Source of the DNA: Thiotrichaceae bacterium
Lineage (GTDB): Bacteria > Pseudomonadota > Gammaproteobacteria > Thiotrichales > Thiotrichaceae
Direction of reading: 5' to 3'
DNA length: 6,618 nucleotides
Assembly: GCA_015494435.1 (NCBI GenBank)
Contig: WGBH01000525.1
Span: 1 to 6,618 of the forward strand
Shown: positions 6,408-6,618 of the stretch, one piece after another
Position numbering within the stretch: the stretch's first letter is position 1
How the letters are laid out: every line of letters begins with the position of its first letter
Translations under genes and position numbers: made by a program
The notes under the pieces: generated by a model
The model's database searches: none
Told to the model about the DNA's origin: nothing
The model's input: the letters and a program-made list of their open reading frames with translations, nothing else

Positions 6408-6473
6408 TTATTTTTCTACGACAGGTACTTTAAATTCCAGTTTCCCTGCTTTTTTAAATTCCAAAAACGGCAT
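6408..6473 (-). other. Very short reading frame (21 codons) upstream of recX
   Basis: ATG at 6473 follows GGGGA by 7 bases on the minus strand, and the frame ends with TAA at 6408-6410. The peptide is lysine-rich with L-E-F-K occurring twice, encoded by the 11-bp direct repeat listed separately. It could be a true small protein, a leader peptide or chance. I do not recognise it. Confidence 0.2.
6429..6463. repeat. 11-bp tandemly placed direct repeat
   Basis: TTTAAATTCCA occurs at 6429-6439 and again at 6453-6463, with a 24-base period. It could be a paired protein-binding site upstream of recX, or reflect the short minus-strand frame that encodes L-E-F-K twice. AT-richness makes chance possible. 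Confidence 0.4.
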
Positions 6474-6513
6474 CCTTCATTCCCCAGTTAACACTTTATG
6501 GATAAAAAGATGA

Positions 6514-6601
6514 AAAGTGCCTCTATAGCACAATAATACTCTAATTTGCTATAAACTAGAGTACTTTTAGCTGGGCATAGCAACCCACACAGAGGCACTT
6601 T
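6514..6601 (+). repeat. Perfect 11-bp inverted repeat enclosing AT-rich nested palindromes
   Basis: AAAGTGCCTCT (6514-6524) and AGAGGCACTTT (6591-6601) are exact reverse complements. Between them TACTCTA (6537-6543) pairs with TAGAGTA (6557-6563), and TATAGC (6524-6529) mirrors GCTATA (6548-6553). The right arm contains the GAGG that could be the ribosome binding site for the ATG at 6606, so an RNA reading through from the left could fold and hide it. TATAAA at 6550-6555, between the arms, could be an internal -10, though no good -35 is seen. The arrangement resembles transposase leader regions but no element end is identified. Confidence 0.5.
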
Positions 6602-6605
6602 AACA

Positions 6606-6618
6606 ATGATAGCAAAAA
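6606..6618 (+). CDS. Start of an unidentified gene running off the window
   Basis: ATG at 6606 is followed by codons for I-A-K before the sequence ends. GAGG at 6592-6595 lies 10 bases upstream, a usable ribosome binding site. Four residues are too few to name a product. The inverted repeats just upstream suggest a transposase of an insertion sequence as one possibility, but an ordinary gene is equally open. Confidence 0.25.

Noticed and set aside
1..6618. CRISPR arrays, tRNA or rRNA genes, defence or toxin-antitoxin systems
   Set aside because: No regularly spaced repeats, cloverleaf-like sequences or recognisable defence proteins were seen; the complete genes are housekeeping genes plus one conserved DUF.

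Overview
The window is a chromosomal segment of an AT-rich gammaproteobacterium. The order hflK, hflC, a DUF2065 (YjeT-type) gene, hisZ, purA on one strand is a familiar housekeeping arrangement in gammaproteobacteria such as Pseudomonas and its relatives. The AT-rich base composition and extra intergenic repeats would suit a Thiotrichales/Beggiatoa-like lineage, but that placement is a guess. No sequence search was possible.

Layout. Positions 1-332 hold no convincing gene. They contain a diverged repeat copy (1-74) and a leader with three consecutive inverted repeats (220-290) ahead of a well-formed ribosome binding site. hflK (333-1538), hflC (1538-2602) and a 63-residue DUF2065 gene (2599-2790) are translationally coupled by overlaps of 1 and 4 bases. 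After a 106-base gap comes hisZ (2897-4090), and after a 164-base gap purA (4255-5550). The purA/recX intergenic region (5551-5826) carries a second copy of the repeat (5639-5701), a palindromic element (5612-5678) and a possible terminator for recX. recX runs convergently on the minus strand (5827-6291). The last 300 or so bases contain a likely recX promoter, a tandem 11-bp repeat, nested inverted repeats and the first codons of an unidentified plus-strand reading frame at 6606.

How the genes work together. HflK and HflC form the membrane SPFH complex that surrounds and modulates the FtsH protease. The DUF2065 protein is a tiny two-helix membrane protein of unknown role, co-translated with them. 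HisZ is the regulatory subunit of a two-part ATP phosphoribosyltransferase (first step of histidine synthesis), and PurA makes adenylosuccinate in AMP synthesis. The last two link nucleotide and histidine metabolism, but their place beside hflKC is mainly conserved gene order. RecX modulates RecA.

I did not find a clearly novel system. The best leads are the diverged repeat flanking the whole block, the Tyr/Pro/Gln-rich tail on HflC, and a right-end inverted repeat that could mask the ribosome binding site of the gene leaving the window.
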